Shown here: positions 18,095 through 26,038 of the stretch, in pieces
How positions within the stretch are numbered: the first letter of the stretch is position 1
Layout of the letters: every line of letters begins with the position of its first letter
Assembly: GCF_000425545.1 (NCBI RefSeq)
Contig: NZ_AUDQ01000007.1
Coordinates: 1 to 64,000 of the forward strand
DNA length: 64,000 nt
Direction: 5' to 3'
DNA from: Sporosarcina ureae DSM 2281
GTDB taxonomy: Bacteria; Bacillota; Bacilli; Bacillales_A; Planococcaceae
Position numbers and translations under genes: made by a program
The notes under the pieces: model-generated
Database searches by the model: none
The model's input: only the letters and a program-made list of their open reading frames with translations
What the model was told of the DNA's origin: nothing

Positions 18095-18166
18095 AAAATC
18101 TCGTAACATGTTAATCTCCCGGAGTGCATCTTACTTCGCGATACTGACATGTTGCGAGATTTTGTC
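18093..18166 (+). terminator. Terminator after lytR
   Basis: AAAAATCTCGTAACATGT pairs with ACATGTTGCGAGATTTT across a ~35-base loop. It separates the two-component genes from cstA. Confidence 0.75.
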
Positions 18167-18196
18167 ATCATTTGGACACCTTTCTATTATAGTTAA

Positions 18197-18210
18197 TGTA
18201 AGCGTTATCA
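18197..18210 (+). promoter_or_regulatory. cre site (CcpA) upstream of cstA
   Basis: TGTAAGCGTTATCA fits the catabolite-response consensus TGWAANCGNTNWCA at every fixed position. It lies 22 bases before the cstA ATG, in the promoter/leader, where CcpA binding normally represses. This suggests glucose repression of the transporter. Confidence 0.82.
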
Positions 18211-18232
18211 CTTTAAGGGAGGGAAAGTAGCA

Positions 18233-19687
18233 ATGATTACATTTTTATTTTCTATTGTATTATTAATAGTCGGATATTTTACGTATGGTAAGTACATCGT
18301 CAAAATGTTCGGCGTCAAGGAAGAACGTGCGACACCGGCGTATACGAGCGCGGACGGAGTCGACTATGTGCCGATGAGCACTAGCAAGAACTCACTGATT
18401 CAATTACTAAATATCGCAGGTGTAGGCCCGATTTTTGGCCCGATTATGGGGGCGTTATACGGACCCGTCGCATTTATCTGGATCGTCGTCGGGGCAATAT
18501 TCGCAGGCGCTGTACACGATTATTTGACAGGAATGATCTCCATTCGAAATCGCGGAGCACACTTGCCTGAACTGGCAGGAAAATTCCTCGGGAAATTTAT
18601 GAAACACGTCGTCAACGCATTTGCACTTTTATTACTCGTTCTAGTCGGTACCGTATTCGTTTCGGCACCAGCAGGATTGCTGTACAACCTGATGAATGGT
18701 TGGATGGCTATGGGAATCATCCTTGCACTTATTTTCCTTTATTATATTTTGGCCACACTATTACCGATCGATAAAATCATCGGTCGTTTCTATCCAATCT
18801 TCGGCGCACTACTGGTGATCAGTGCAGTTGGTATCGGAGGCATGATGGTCATCAAAGGTGTTCCGATTCCGGAATTGACATTTGCGAACTTACATCCAGA
18901 TAATATTCCGATCTTCCCGTTATTGTTCTTGACGATTTCATGTGGAGCGCTATCTGGTTTCCATGCGACTCAGTCTCCGATTATTTCCCGGACAACGAAG
19001 AATGAAAGCCAAGGTCGCAAAATTTTCTACGGCATGATGATCGCAGAAGCTATTATTGCGATGATCTGGGCAGCGGCTGGTATGGCGTTGTTCAACGGTG
19101 TAACATTGAATGAATTACTTGCAGCTGGCGGACCAGCAGTTATTGTGAGCGAAGTATCTATCACGATGCTAGGTGCTGTTGGAGGAACACTTGCGGTAAT
19201 TGGTGTCATCATCTTACCTATCACATCAGGCGACACGGCATTCCGTAGTGCACGCATGATTATTGCGGACTACATTAAGTACCCACAAGCGAAAATCATG
19301 AGCCGTCTATGGATTGCACTTCCGATGTTCGCAATCTCGATTGCCTTAACTCAAATAGACTTCAACATCCTATGGCGCTACTTCTCCTGGGCCAATCAGT
19401 CCACGGCCGTCATTGCGTTATTTGTCGGAGCGATGTATCTCTTCATTGCCGGTAAGAACTACTGGGTCGCACTCATACCTGGGACGTTCATGCTGATGGC
19501 GACGACGACGTATATACTAAACGCAGCCATTGGATTCGGCTTACCAATGAATGTCTCTTTAATTGGAGCGACTGTCATCTCGATCTTCCTAGTAGCTCTG
19601 TTCTTTAACGCTGCAGTAAAAGCTCGAGCTGCACAGATTCCACTAGAGGAAGATATTACAAACTGGGATTCTACAAGAACCATTTAA
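18233..19687 (+). CDS. cstA: CstA-family transporter (probable pyruvate/peptide uptake)
   Basis: 484-residue polytopic membrane protein, the short Firmicute form of CstA. Landmarks: GVDYVPMS, GPIFGPIMGALYGPVAF, AGAVHDYLTGMISIRNRG, SGFHATQSPIISRTTKNE and LPITSGDTAFRSARMIIADY. E. coli relatives CstA and BtsT import pyruvate (CstA possibly also peptides). The adjacent LytS/LytR pair and the cre site fit a pyruvate-sensing uptake module. AGGGAGG precedes the ATG. A terminator follows, so it is a single-gene unit. Confidence 0.92.
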   Translation: MITFLFSIVLLIVGYFTYGKYIVKMFGVKEERATPAYTSADGVDYVPMSTSKNSLIQLLNIAGVGPIFGPIMGALYGPVAFIWIVVGAIFAGAVHDYLTGMISIRNRGAHLPELAGKFLGKFMKHVVNAFALLLLVLVGTVFVSAPAGLLYNLMNGWMAMGIILALIFLYYILATLLPIDKIIGRFYPIFGALLVISAVGIGGMMVIKGVPIPELTFANLHPDNIPIFPLLFLTISCGALSGFHATQSPIISRTTKNESQGRKIFYGMMIAEAIIAMIWAAAGMALFNGVTLNELLAAGGPAVIVSEVSITMLGAVGGTLAVIGVIILPITSGDTAFRSARMIIADYIKYPQAKIMSRLWIALPMFAISIALTQIDFNILWRYFSWANQSTAVIALFVGAMYLFIAGKNYWVALIPGTFMLMATTTYILNAAIGFGLPMNVSLIGATVISIFLVALFFNAAVKARAAQIPLEEDITNWDSTRTI

Positions 19688-19701
19688 TACGCTATATTTA
19701 C

Positions 19702-19735
19702 AACCTGTTGAGCTTCGGTTCAGCAGGTTTTTCTA
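19702..19735 (+). terminator. Terminator after cstA
   Basis: AACCTGTTGAGC / GTTCAGCAGGTT stem with a TTCG tetraloop, then TTTTTCT. Confidence 0.85.
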
Positions 19736-19764
19736 TGTAGATTTATATAGTAATTTAGATTGTG

Positions 19765-19778
19765 ATACACTGTTAGTG
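19765..19778. promoter_or_regulatory. Upstream half-site of the XRE operator
   Basis: ATACACTGTTAGTG differs by one base from ATACACTATTAGTG at 19871-19884, 106 bp away. A second binding site for the same regulator is plausible. Confidence 0.5.
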
Positions 19779-19858
19779 GAGTTAAAAGCCAATTTACTCG
19801 AATGAGGAAAATATACACAATAATCATCTCAATTACAACTTAAATCACTTAAGTAACT

Positions 19859-19884
19859 AATAGTGTAAATATACACTATTAGTG
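19859..19884. promoter_or_regulatory. Palindromic operator in front of XRE regulator gene
   Basis: Perfect 9-bp inverted arms AATAGTGTA and TACACTATT around a 4-base spacer, running into TAGTG. It ends a few bases before the AGGAGG site of the regulator gene. This placement suits autorepression. Confidence 0.7.
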
Positions 19885-19902
19885 CAAAGGAGGAATAAAG
19901 CG

Positions 19903-20358
19903 TTGAATAAGCAGACGGTTATGGACTTAGTGTCGCCCCGCTTGAAGTTAATTCGGACAGAAATGAACTATACACAAGATCAAATGGCGGAGATTATAGG
20001 CATCTCTAAGAAGACATTAGTGCAGCTAGAGAAAGGCCGACAGGAAATTGGTTGGGCTACGGCGGTAGTGGTTTGCGCGCTGTTTCGTGAGAGTGCTCTG
20101 TTGCGCTCGGTTATGGGAGAAGATCCAATTGAGTTGGCTGAAATGGCAGTGCATGCAGAGATTCATTCGCGGGAAACCGCAGCGAGCGCGTCGATCAATT
20201 GGTGGACGGAGATGGGGCAATGGCAGCAATATAAGTTGCAACAACATACCGCGGGTGGACATTATCGCATAATCGGAGCGGATCATAAGCGTTTATTTAG
20301 TACGGGGGATCGTGAAAAAGCTTTAGCTGAATTCAAAAAGTATATGGACATGCTCTAA
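19903..20358 (+). CDS. XRE-family HTH regulator
   Basis: 151 residues. The HTH lies at ~9-60: RTEMNYTQDQMAEIIGISKK then TLVQLEKGRQEIGWATAVVV. The C-terminal half (~85-150) is Trp/Gln-rich (INWWTEMGQWQQYKLQQH) and ends in a DUF-like GHYRIIGADHKRLFSTGDRE segment, possibly a small ligand or dimer domain. TTG at 19903 is chosen because AAAGGAGG lies nine bases upstream; the GTG at 19882 overlaps the operator. Likely autoregulated through the palindrome immediately upstream. No other target is evident. Confidence 0.85.
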   Translation: MNKQTVMDLVSPRLKLIRTEMNYTQDQMAEIIGISKKTLVQLEKGRQEIGWATAVVVCALFRESALLRSVMGEDPIELAEMAVHAEIHSRETAASASINWWTEMGQWQQYKLQQHTAGGHYRIIGADHKRLFSTGDREKALAEFKKYMDML

Positions 20359-20391
20359 TTATTATATGAAAATAATACGTGAAAAACAGAT

Positions 20392-20430
20392 AAAAACCGG
20401 CTGTACTCCTTTAAGAGTGAGCCGGTTTTT
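20392..20430. terminator. Bidirectional terminator, XRE gene / NRDE gene
   Basis: AAAAACCGGCT pairs with AGCCGGTTTTT; A tract on one side and T tract on the other serve both convergent genes. It overlaps the last codons of the NRDE gene. Confidence 0.88.
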
Positions 20431-21190
20431 CAATGTGAAATGAATATTTTTGAGTGGTTGTACATACGCCTTTTTCGTATGTGCGCTCTTCGAATTCTAC
20501 ATGATCTTCGCTATCTATTGTCAGTACCGTTGTGCATCGTGTGCCATAGTCTTTTGACGCAATAAAGATCGAAGACAGTAAACTCTCGAGATCTTCACCA
20601 ACGCCAGTATCAGGTAGTTGCTCAGTCGGAAATCGTTCCGCTCGTTGCATCATGCCGAATAATACATCTGGATTGAACGTCTCCGTTTGTTCCAAATATT
20701 CCGCCAGCAAAGCTTTCGTTTTATCCACCTTAGGCCACGGAGTATTTAGAAATGCATTACTAAGTCCGTGTGTACCGTGAGTTAACTGTTGGATAGATCG
20801 CTCGATGTTCGAGTAGTAATACATCTCTTTTGCTGACCCAGCAAGTACGTTGCAGCCGGCATAATCCTCTCGGTTTGTATGCAGTTGCTCCATGAATGCG
20901 CGTGCTGATAGCTCCGATTGTAGATAGGAAGATACGATGTGACCGCGTGAGAGTTTGCCTGTTTCTGGTAGCGTGAAGTCACGATAATTCGTCAGCGCAG
21001 CGACTTTCCCTTGTTTATTAATGCCGAGCCACGTGCCCATTTGTTCGAGATCGCGCCCTGCTAAAATGTCGGGATAATCGTTCCAGAAGTTGGCTGGTGC
21101 TGTCGGACGTCCGTACGCTTCATCTCGGTTCGCCATCATGACGAGTTGATACTTCGGATGGCTTTGTAATTGAAATGCTAGTAAACACAT
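20411..21190 (-). CDS. NRDE (TANGO2-like) family protein
   Basis: 259 residues beginning MCLLAFQLQSHPKYQLVMMA and NRDEAYGRP, the name-giving motif. Cys2 is the presumed Ntn-hydrolase nucleophile after Met removal. Further family blocks: ILAGRDLEQMGTWLGINKQG, ALTNYRD, SRGHIVSSYL, GLSNAFLNTPWPKVDK and a C-terminal GTRCTTVLTID. ATG at 21190 has GGGGTGA upstream; the longer frame to 21358 has no ribosome site. Relatives bind or handle haem or lipids; the function is unsettled. Confidence 0.9.
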   Translation of the reverse strand: MCLLAFQLQSHPKYQLVMMANRDEAYGRPTAPANFWNDYPDILAGRDLEQMGTWLGINKQGKVAALTNYRDFTLPETGKLSRGHIVSSYLQSELSARAFMEQLHTNREDYAGCNVLAGSAKEMYYYSNIERSIQQLTHGTHGLSNAFLNTPWPKVDKTKALLAEYLEQTETFNPDVLFGMMQRAERFPTEQLPDTGVGEDLESLLSSIFIASKDYGTRCTTVLTIDSEDHVEFEERTYEKGVCTTTQKYSFHIEKPAHS

Positions 21191-21408
21191 AATGTCACCC
21201 CGTTTGTGTATGTATGAAAGTAGTGTATCACGTGTGATTTTGTTTGGCGACTGTATGGTAGTGCTGCAAACTAGAGAGTAAACAAAACGATGTATTGTTT
21301 GCTTCGCTATTGAAGTCAGAGTATATACGAGGTATAATAGATCATAACGGATAAACAAATAGTGATTTTGTTTGTTGGTGCTGAAAATGTAATAGGAGTG
21401 TGGGATGC

Positions 21409-22161
21409 ATGGAGTTTACGGAAACGTTTTGGGATGCTTCGTTAACGGAATTAAAGCAAGGGTATATAGAAAATTCCACATCGTATAATTGTTTATTATG
21501 CGGTAAACAAATTGAAAAAGGTGTCATTTATCCGTACGAGAATGCATTGTATGAAGCGGAGCGATTTATGCATGTGCATATCGAACATTCGCATCAGTCG
21601 GTGTTTGCGTATTTGCTTGAACTCGATAAGAAATGGTCAGGCATTACCGATCATCAAGGTGATCTGTTGCGTTTATTCTATCAAGGAAAAAGCGATAAAA
21701 GTATACAGGAAGAATTGGAGATTGGCAGTGCGACGACTGTGCGGCATCATCGCTTTGCATTAAAAGAAAAAGAACGGCAGGCGAAAGTGTTCCTTGCGAT
21801 GATGGAATTATTGAAAGAACGTGAATTGTACGAGCAGGCGTTTATTCCACCACATAAAGCATCTCAGTTATTCCACGATGATTATTTGGTTGCCGAGGAA
21901 GAGCAGCAAGCGATACTACGGACGTTTTTCCCTGAAGGAAACGACGGCCAGTTAAAAGAGATGCCGGCGACAGAAAAGCAGCGGAGAATTATTGTCCAGG
22001 AAATTAGTAAGCGCTTTGACGGAGACATTTCGTACAGTAAACATGAGATGAACGATCGGCTTTCGGAAATCCATGAAGATTTCATTACACTTCGGAATTA
22101 TTTAATTGAATACGGCTATTTCGGTCAGACGCGCAATGGCAGTCAATATTGGCTGAAGTGA
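21409..22161 (+). CDS. DUF2087 protein with N-terminal zinc-finger-like region and HTH
   Basis: 250 residues. The N-terminal part has Cys-x2-Cys (NCLLCGKQIEKG) and a distant His cluster (HVHIEHSHQ), suggesting one zinc site. A LuxR/FixJ-like helix-turn-helix follows (LLRLFYQGKSDKSIQEELEI and GSATTVRHHRFALKEKERQA). The C-terminal DUF2087 domain includes FFPEGNDGQLKEMPATEKQR, YSKHEMNDRLSEIHEDFITL and RNYLIEYGYFGQTRNGSQYW. Probably a transcription factor with unknown signal. ATG at 21409 has AGGAG ten bases upstream. Faces away from the NRDE gene. Confidence 0.85.
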   Translation: MEFTETFWDASLTELKQGYIENSTSYNCLLCGKQIEKGVIYPYENALYEAERFMHVHIEHSHQSVFAYLLELDKKWSGITDHQGDLLRLFYQGKSDKSIQEELEIGSATTVRHHRFALKEKERQAKVFLAMMELLKERELYEQAFIPPHKASQLFHDDYLVAEEEQQAILRTFFPEGNDGQLKEMPATEKQRRIIVQEISKRFDGDISYSKHEMNDRLSEIHEDFITLRNYLIEYGYFGQTRNGSQYWLK

Positions 22162-22239
22162 GTTGCTTGCAATCCTTTTAAGGTTTAGAAAATGTCGAGG
22201 TGGGAAGACTAGGAGTAATCGCGAAAGGAGCGGAAATAA

Positions 22240-22653
22240 ATGACTGCAAAAGACACAGTACAGAAAATCTTGGATGAGAGCATGATAGGAACGATGGCAA
22301 CGGTGGACAACAATAAACCGTACAGCCGGTATATGACATTCATGAGTGATGGTTTGACTTTGTATACACCTACTAATAAGAAAACGGAAAAGGTGGATGA
22401 GCTCGAAGATCATCCTTATACGCATATTCTTCTTGGCTATGAAGGCGAAGGATTTGGTGATGCATTTGTGGAGTATTCGGGTCGTGTCACGATTTCCGAT
22501 GACGAAAGCTTAAAAGAGAAGATCTGGAACGATCATATGAAGGCATGGTTTGATGGTCCTGAAGATCCGAATTTAGTTATTTTGAAAATTGAACCAGAGG
22601 CGATTCGTTTGATGAATAAATCAGGCCAACCCCCTCAAGATATTTCCCTGTAA
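22240..22653 (+). CDS. Pyridoxamine 5'-phosphate oxidase-fold protein (GSP26-like)
   Basis: 137 residues of the split-barrel flavin/PNPOx-like fold: MIGTMATVDNNKPYSRYMTF, LTLYTPTNKKTEKVDELEDH, YVEYSGRV-like strand and a C-terminal VILKIEPEAIRLM. It resembles Bacillus YdaG/general stress protein 26 proteins, which bind flavin or F420-like cofactors; activity is unknown. AAAGGAG precedes the ATG. A terminator follows directly. Confidence 0.88.
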   Translation: MTAKDTVQKILDESMIGTMATVDNNKPYSRYMTFMSDGLTLYTPTNKKTEKVDELEDHPYTHILLGYEGEGFGDAFVEYSGRVTISDDESLKEKIWNDHMKAWFDGPEDPNLVILKIEPEAIRLMNKSGQPPQDISL

Positions 22654-22692
22654 ATAATTACTATATTATAAAAGTATACCTGAATAGTATAT

Positions 22693-22735
22693 CCCGAAAG
22701 TGAGAGGTCGCACTCTGATTTTCGGGGTATTTTTG
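22693..22735 (+). terminator. Terminator after PNPOx-like gene
   Basis: CCCGAAA...GTGAG and CACTC...TTTTCGGGG form a stem with an internal bulge, followed by TATTTTTG. Confidence 0.78.
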
Positions 22736-22821
22736 TTTAGTTGGAGAAATCACCACAAATACACGCAAATTCCGCGAATTTCCATTGCTTGAACGCAATA
22801 AATGGGGGTATACTACTCATA

Positions 22822-22835
22822 AGAACATGTGTTCC
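22822..22835. promoter_or_regulatory. LexA (SOS) box upstream of Y-family polymerase
   Basis: AGAACATGTGTTCC matches the Bacillus LexA consensus CGAACRNRYGTTYC at 13 of 14 positions, with a perfect GAACATGTGTTC palindrome. It lies 8 bases after a TATACT -10 (22809-22814) that has TTGCTT 18 bases further upstream. DNA-damage control of the downstream gene is strongly suggested. Confidence 0.92.
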
Positions 22836-22854
22836 TTTGAGAGGTGAATACCAT

Positions 22855-24105
22855 ATGAAACCATTACCGAATAGAAAAATTGCGTGCCTCGATATGCGCA
22901 GCTTCTACGCGAGCTGTGCCGCGGCAATGGAAGGACTCGACGTAATGGAAGTGCCGATTGCGATTGTCGGCAATATCGAAAGAAAAGGCGGTGTCGTACT
23001 GGCTGCTTCGCCGCCATTGAAAAAGCGATTTGGTGTGACGACAGGTATGCGTCTATATGAGATTCCGGACGATCCAAGCATTCGTTTAATTGAACCAAAA
23101 ATGCAGTTTTATATCGATGTGTCGATGGAATTAACGAGGTTGTTGAACCGCTATGTGCCAAAAGAAGCGATTCATGTGTACAGTATCGATGAAAGTTTCG
23201 TCGACTTTACGGGTACGGAAAAATTGTGGGGACCTCTTGAGACGTTGATTTTCCGCATTCAGGATGAGTTGTACCGGCAATTTGAGTTGCGTTCAGCGTG
23301 CGGAGTCGGGCCGAATATGTTGCTGTCGAAACTTGCACTAGATCTAGAAGCGAAGAAAACGGGGATTGCGTATTGGACGTATGAAGATGTACCCGAGAAG
23401 CTATGGCCTGTTGCCCCGCTTCATAAAATGTGGGGCATCGGCAAGCGTGTGGAGCGGACACTTGAAGATATGGGCATTTATTCAGTCGGTGATCTCGCGC
23501 ACACGCCGCTTGAGAATTTGGAGAAGAAGTTCGGTGTGATGGGTAATCAACTCTATTATCATGCGCACGGTATTGATTATTCCGACCTCGGCTCCGTGTT
23601 AATCGAGGGGCAATTGAGTTACGGCAAAGGCCAGACATTGTTGCGCGATTATACGAAGACTGACGAAGTGTTGGCCGTCATGCTTGAGATGTGTGAGGAT
23701 ACGGCGATGCGCGCGCGGCTTGCGAAAAAGAAAGGGCGCACGATTACGTTGTCGTTCGGTTATTCAAAGCACGCGTTAGGTGGCGGTTTCAATCGTCAAA
23801 AAACATTGCCAGAAGCGACGAATGAAACGATGGCGATTTATCGCGTCTGCCTGGAGTTGTTTGAAACGTTCCATGACGGGCGTCCCGTGCGCCATATTTC
23901 CGTCAGTTTGTCGAATCTCGAAGAACATGACAGTTTTCAACTCAGTTTATTTGAACCGATGAACTGGAAGCAGCAGAAAATCGGTCAGGTGATGGATGAA
24001 ATTCGCGTGAAGTATGGATCTGCTGCTATTCTTCGCGCAGTGTCCGTTACGCCAGGCGGTACCGCATATAGAAGAAATCAATTAATCGGTGGTCATTATA
24101 AATGA
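22855..24105 (+). CDS. uvrX: Y-family DNA polymerase (UvrX/YqjW type, UmuC-like)
   Basis: 416 residues. Palm catalytic acidic residues sit in ACLDMRSFYASC (about residue 12) and VYSIDESFVDFT (about residues 108-109). The little finger and HhH region follow, with GIGKRVERTLEDMGIYSVGD. It copies damaged DNA with low fidelity. ATG at 22855 has GAGAGGTG upstream; earlier in-frame codons to 22741 precede the promoter and LexA box and are excluded. The usual YolD-like partner gene of Bacillus yqjW is not present directly downstream. Confidence 0.94.
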   Translation: MKPLPNRKIACLDMRSFYASCAAAMEGLDVMEVPIAIVGNIERKGGVVLAASPPLKKRFGVTTGMRLYEIPDDPSIRLIEPKMQFYIDVSMELTRLLNRYVPKEAIHVYSIDESFVDFTGTEKLWGPLETLIFRIQDELYRQFELRSACGVGPNMLLSKLALDLEAKKTGIAYWTYEDVPEKLWPVAPLHKMWGIGKRVERTLEDMGIYSVGDLAHTPLENLEKKFGVMGNQLYYHAHGIDYSDLGSVLIEGQLSYGKGQTLLRDYTKTDEVLAVMLEMCEDTAMRARLAKKKGRTITLSFGYSKHALGGGFNRQKTLPEATNETMAIYRVCLELFETFHDGRPVRHISVSLSNLEEHDSFQLSLFEPMNWKQQKIGQVMDEIRVKYGSAAILRAVSVTPGGTAYRRNQLIGGHYK

Positions 24106-24277
24106 AAATCAGTCGAATTACGTCGTATAGTCTCACTATATAGAAAGGATTTATTTCAAATGCTGAAATATCCCAGTTCCGGAACTTTCGATATGCTAGA
24201 AGTTTTGCTAAACTCAAATAGCGAGCATTGTAAAAAATACTGCAAGAGAAGTGGTGCAGAACAAAGGAGGAAAGCCA

Positions 24278-26038
24278 GTGAAAGTATTACTGGATTTACG
24301 CTGGTTTTTTTCTGAGAGAAAAAAACAATACAGCATAGGGATCACAGCCCTGATGATTGTTGCGTTACTGCAACTGGCACCGCCGAAAATTATCGGTTTT
24401 ATTGTCGACGCGGTCGCGAAAGATGAATTGACCGCAGAGATGCTGACACGCTGGATGATTATTTTGGCAGTAGCGGGAATCTTGATGTATGTCTTGCGCT
24501 ATATTTGGCGCGTGATGATATTTGGCTCATCGGTATACCTCGCCCGCGTCATGAGAGAGCGTCTATTCACACACTTCACGCGCATGTCGCCTTCATTTTA
24601 TCAGCGACGACGTGTCGGAGATTTAATGGCACACGCAACGAATGATATCAATGCGGTGCAACAAACGGCAGGGTCAGGAATTCTGACACTCTTCGATTCG
24701 ATTTCGACAGGTGGTTTCGTCATCTTGATGATGGCATTTTCGATTAGTTGGAAATTAACGCTGATCGCCCTTCTACCGATTCCGGTGATGATCATCCTGA
24801 CAAGTTATTATGGACGGTTATTACGTAATCGATTCCGTGTGGCGCAGGAAGCATTCTCCGATTTGAACGACAAAGCACAAGAGAGTATTTCAGGTATTAA
24901 AGTGCTGAAGACGTTTGGTCAGCAAGAAGAAGATGTCGAATCGTTTACGAAACGCTCCGAACAAGTCGTCAAGGAAAATATGCGCGTAGCGAAAGTGGAT
25001 GCGTTGTTCGATCCGACGATTGCAGGGATTTTTGCGATCTCATATGTTCTATCCTTTTATTTCGGTACACGCTTCATTTTATCAGGTGAATTGTCGATCG
25101 GGGATTTGGTCGCGTTCACTTCCTATTTGGGACTGTTAACATGGCCGATGCTAGCAATTGGTTTCCTATTCAATATTGTCGAACGAGGAAATGCATCGTA
25201 CAGCCGAATTCAAGATTTACTTTCGATTGAGCCTGGCATTCAAGATCGTCCGAATGCGGTGAGTCAATTACCGCACGGAGATATCGTCTTCGATATCGAT
25301 ACGTTCAAGTTCCCAGACGATAAGCGGGCATCATTGCGTAATTTACACTTTACGATCAAGCAAGGGGAAACACTTGGCGTCATCGGGAAGACGGGTTCAG
25401 GGAAAACAGCGATTCTCAAGTTATTAATGCGAGAATTCGAAGGGTATTCAGGAACGATTACGTATGGTGGCATTCCGATTACGCGATATAAGAAGGAATG
25501 TTTGCGCCAGGCAATCGGTTATGTACCGCAAGACCATTTCTTGTTCTCGACGACACTTGGTGAAAATATTGCCTTTACGAACCCGAAGATTGATCCGGAG
25601 AAAATTGTGGCGGCTGCGAAATCCGCGCATATTCACGAAGATATTCTGACGTTTGAAGAAGGCTACGAGACGATGGTTGGAGAACGTGGCGTATCGTTAT
25701 CCGGTGGACAGCGTCAGCGTGTGTCGATTGCGCGTGCGTTGCTCATGGATCCGGAGCTATTGTTGCTGGATGATTCATTGTCCGCAGTAGATGCTCGGAC
25801 GGAGGAAGCGATTCTTCGTTCATTGAAAGAGGAAAGAACGGGGAAGACGACCATTATTACGTCGCACCGCTTAAGTGCTATTCAGCATGCTCATCAGATT
25901 ATCGTTCTCGATGAAGGCGAAGTCGTCGAAATTGGCGATCATGAAAGCTTAATCGCACAAAACGGGATATATAAAGAAATGTACGATCTGCAACAGCTAG
26001 AGTCGATCGTAGAGCAAGGGGGCGGCGCAGATGAATAA
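24278..26038 (+). CDS. Heterodimeric ABC exporter half A (degenerate Walker B Glu)
   Basis: 586 residues: six-helix exporter membrane domain (~1-310), then a nucleotide-binding domain with GKTGSGKTAIL, signature LSGGQRQRVSIARA and Walker B LLLLDDSLSAVD. The catalytic Glu after Walker B is Asp. With the next gene this forms a pair like BmrC/BmrD or LmrC/LmrD, exporters of drugs or lipids. GTG at 24278 has AAAGGAGG seven bases upstream. The downstream gene overlaps it by eight bases. Confidence 0.93.
   Translation: MKVLLDLRWFFSERKKQYSIGITALMIVALLQLAPPKIIGFIVDAVAKDELTAEMLTRWMIILAVAGILMYVLRYIWRVMIFGSSVYLARVMRERLFTHFTRMSPSFYQRRRVGDLMAHATNDINAVQQTAGSGILTLFDSISTGGFVILMMAFSISWKLTLIALLPIPVMIILTSYYGRLLRNRFRVAQEAFSDLNDKAQESISGIKVLKTFGQQEEDVESFTKRSEQVVKENMRVAKVDALFDPTIAGIFAISYVLSFYFGTRFILSGELSIGDLVAFTSYLGLLTWPMLAIGFLFNIVERGNASYSRIQDLLSIEPGIQDRPNAVSQLPHGDIVFDIDTFKFPDDKRASLRNLHFTIKQGETLGVIGKTGSGKTAILKLLMREFEGYSGTITYGGIPITRYKKECLRQAIGYVPQDHFLFSTTLGENIAFTNPKIDPEKIVAAAKSAHIHEDILTFEEGYETMVGERGVSLSGGQRQRVSIARALLMDPELLLLDDSLSAVDARTEEAILRSLKEERTGKTTIITSHRLSAIQHAHQIIVLDEGEVVEIGDHESLIAQNGIYKEMYDLQQLESIVEQGGGADE

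Noticed and set aside
24161-24316. Short frame starting MLKYPSSGTFDMLEVL between the polymerase and exporter genes
   Set aside because: Only a moderate ribosome site; the frame runs into the exporter gene in another phase and matches no family I know, including YolD.
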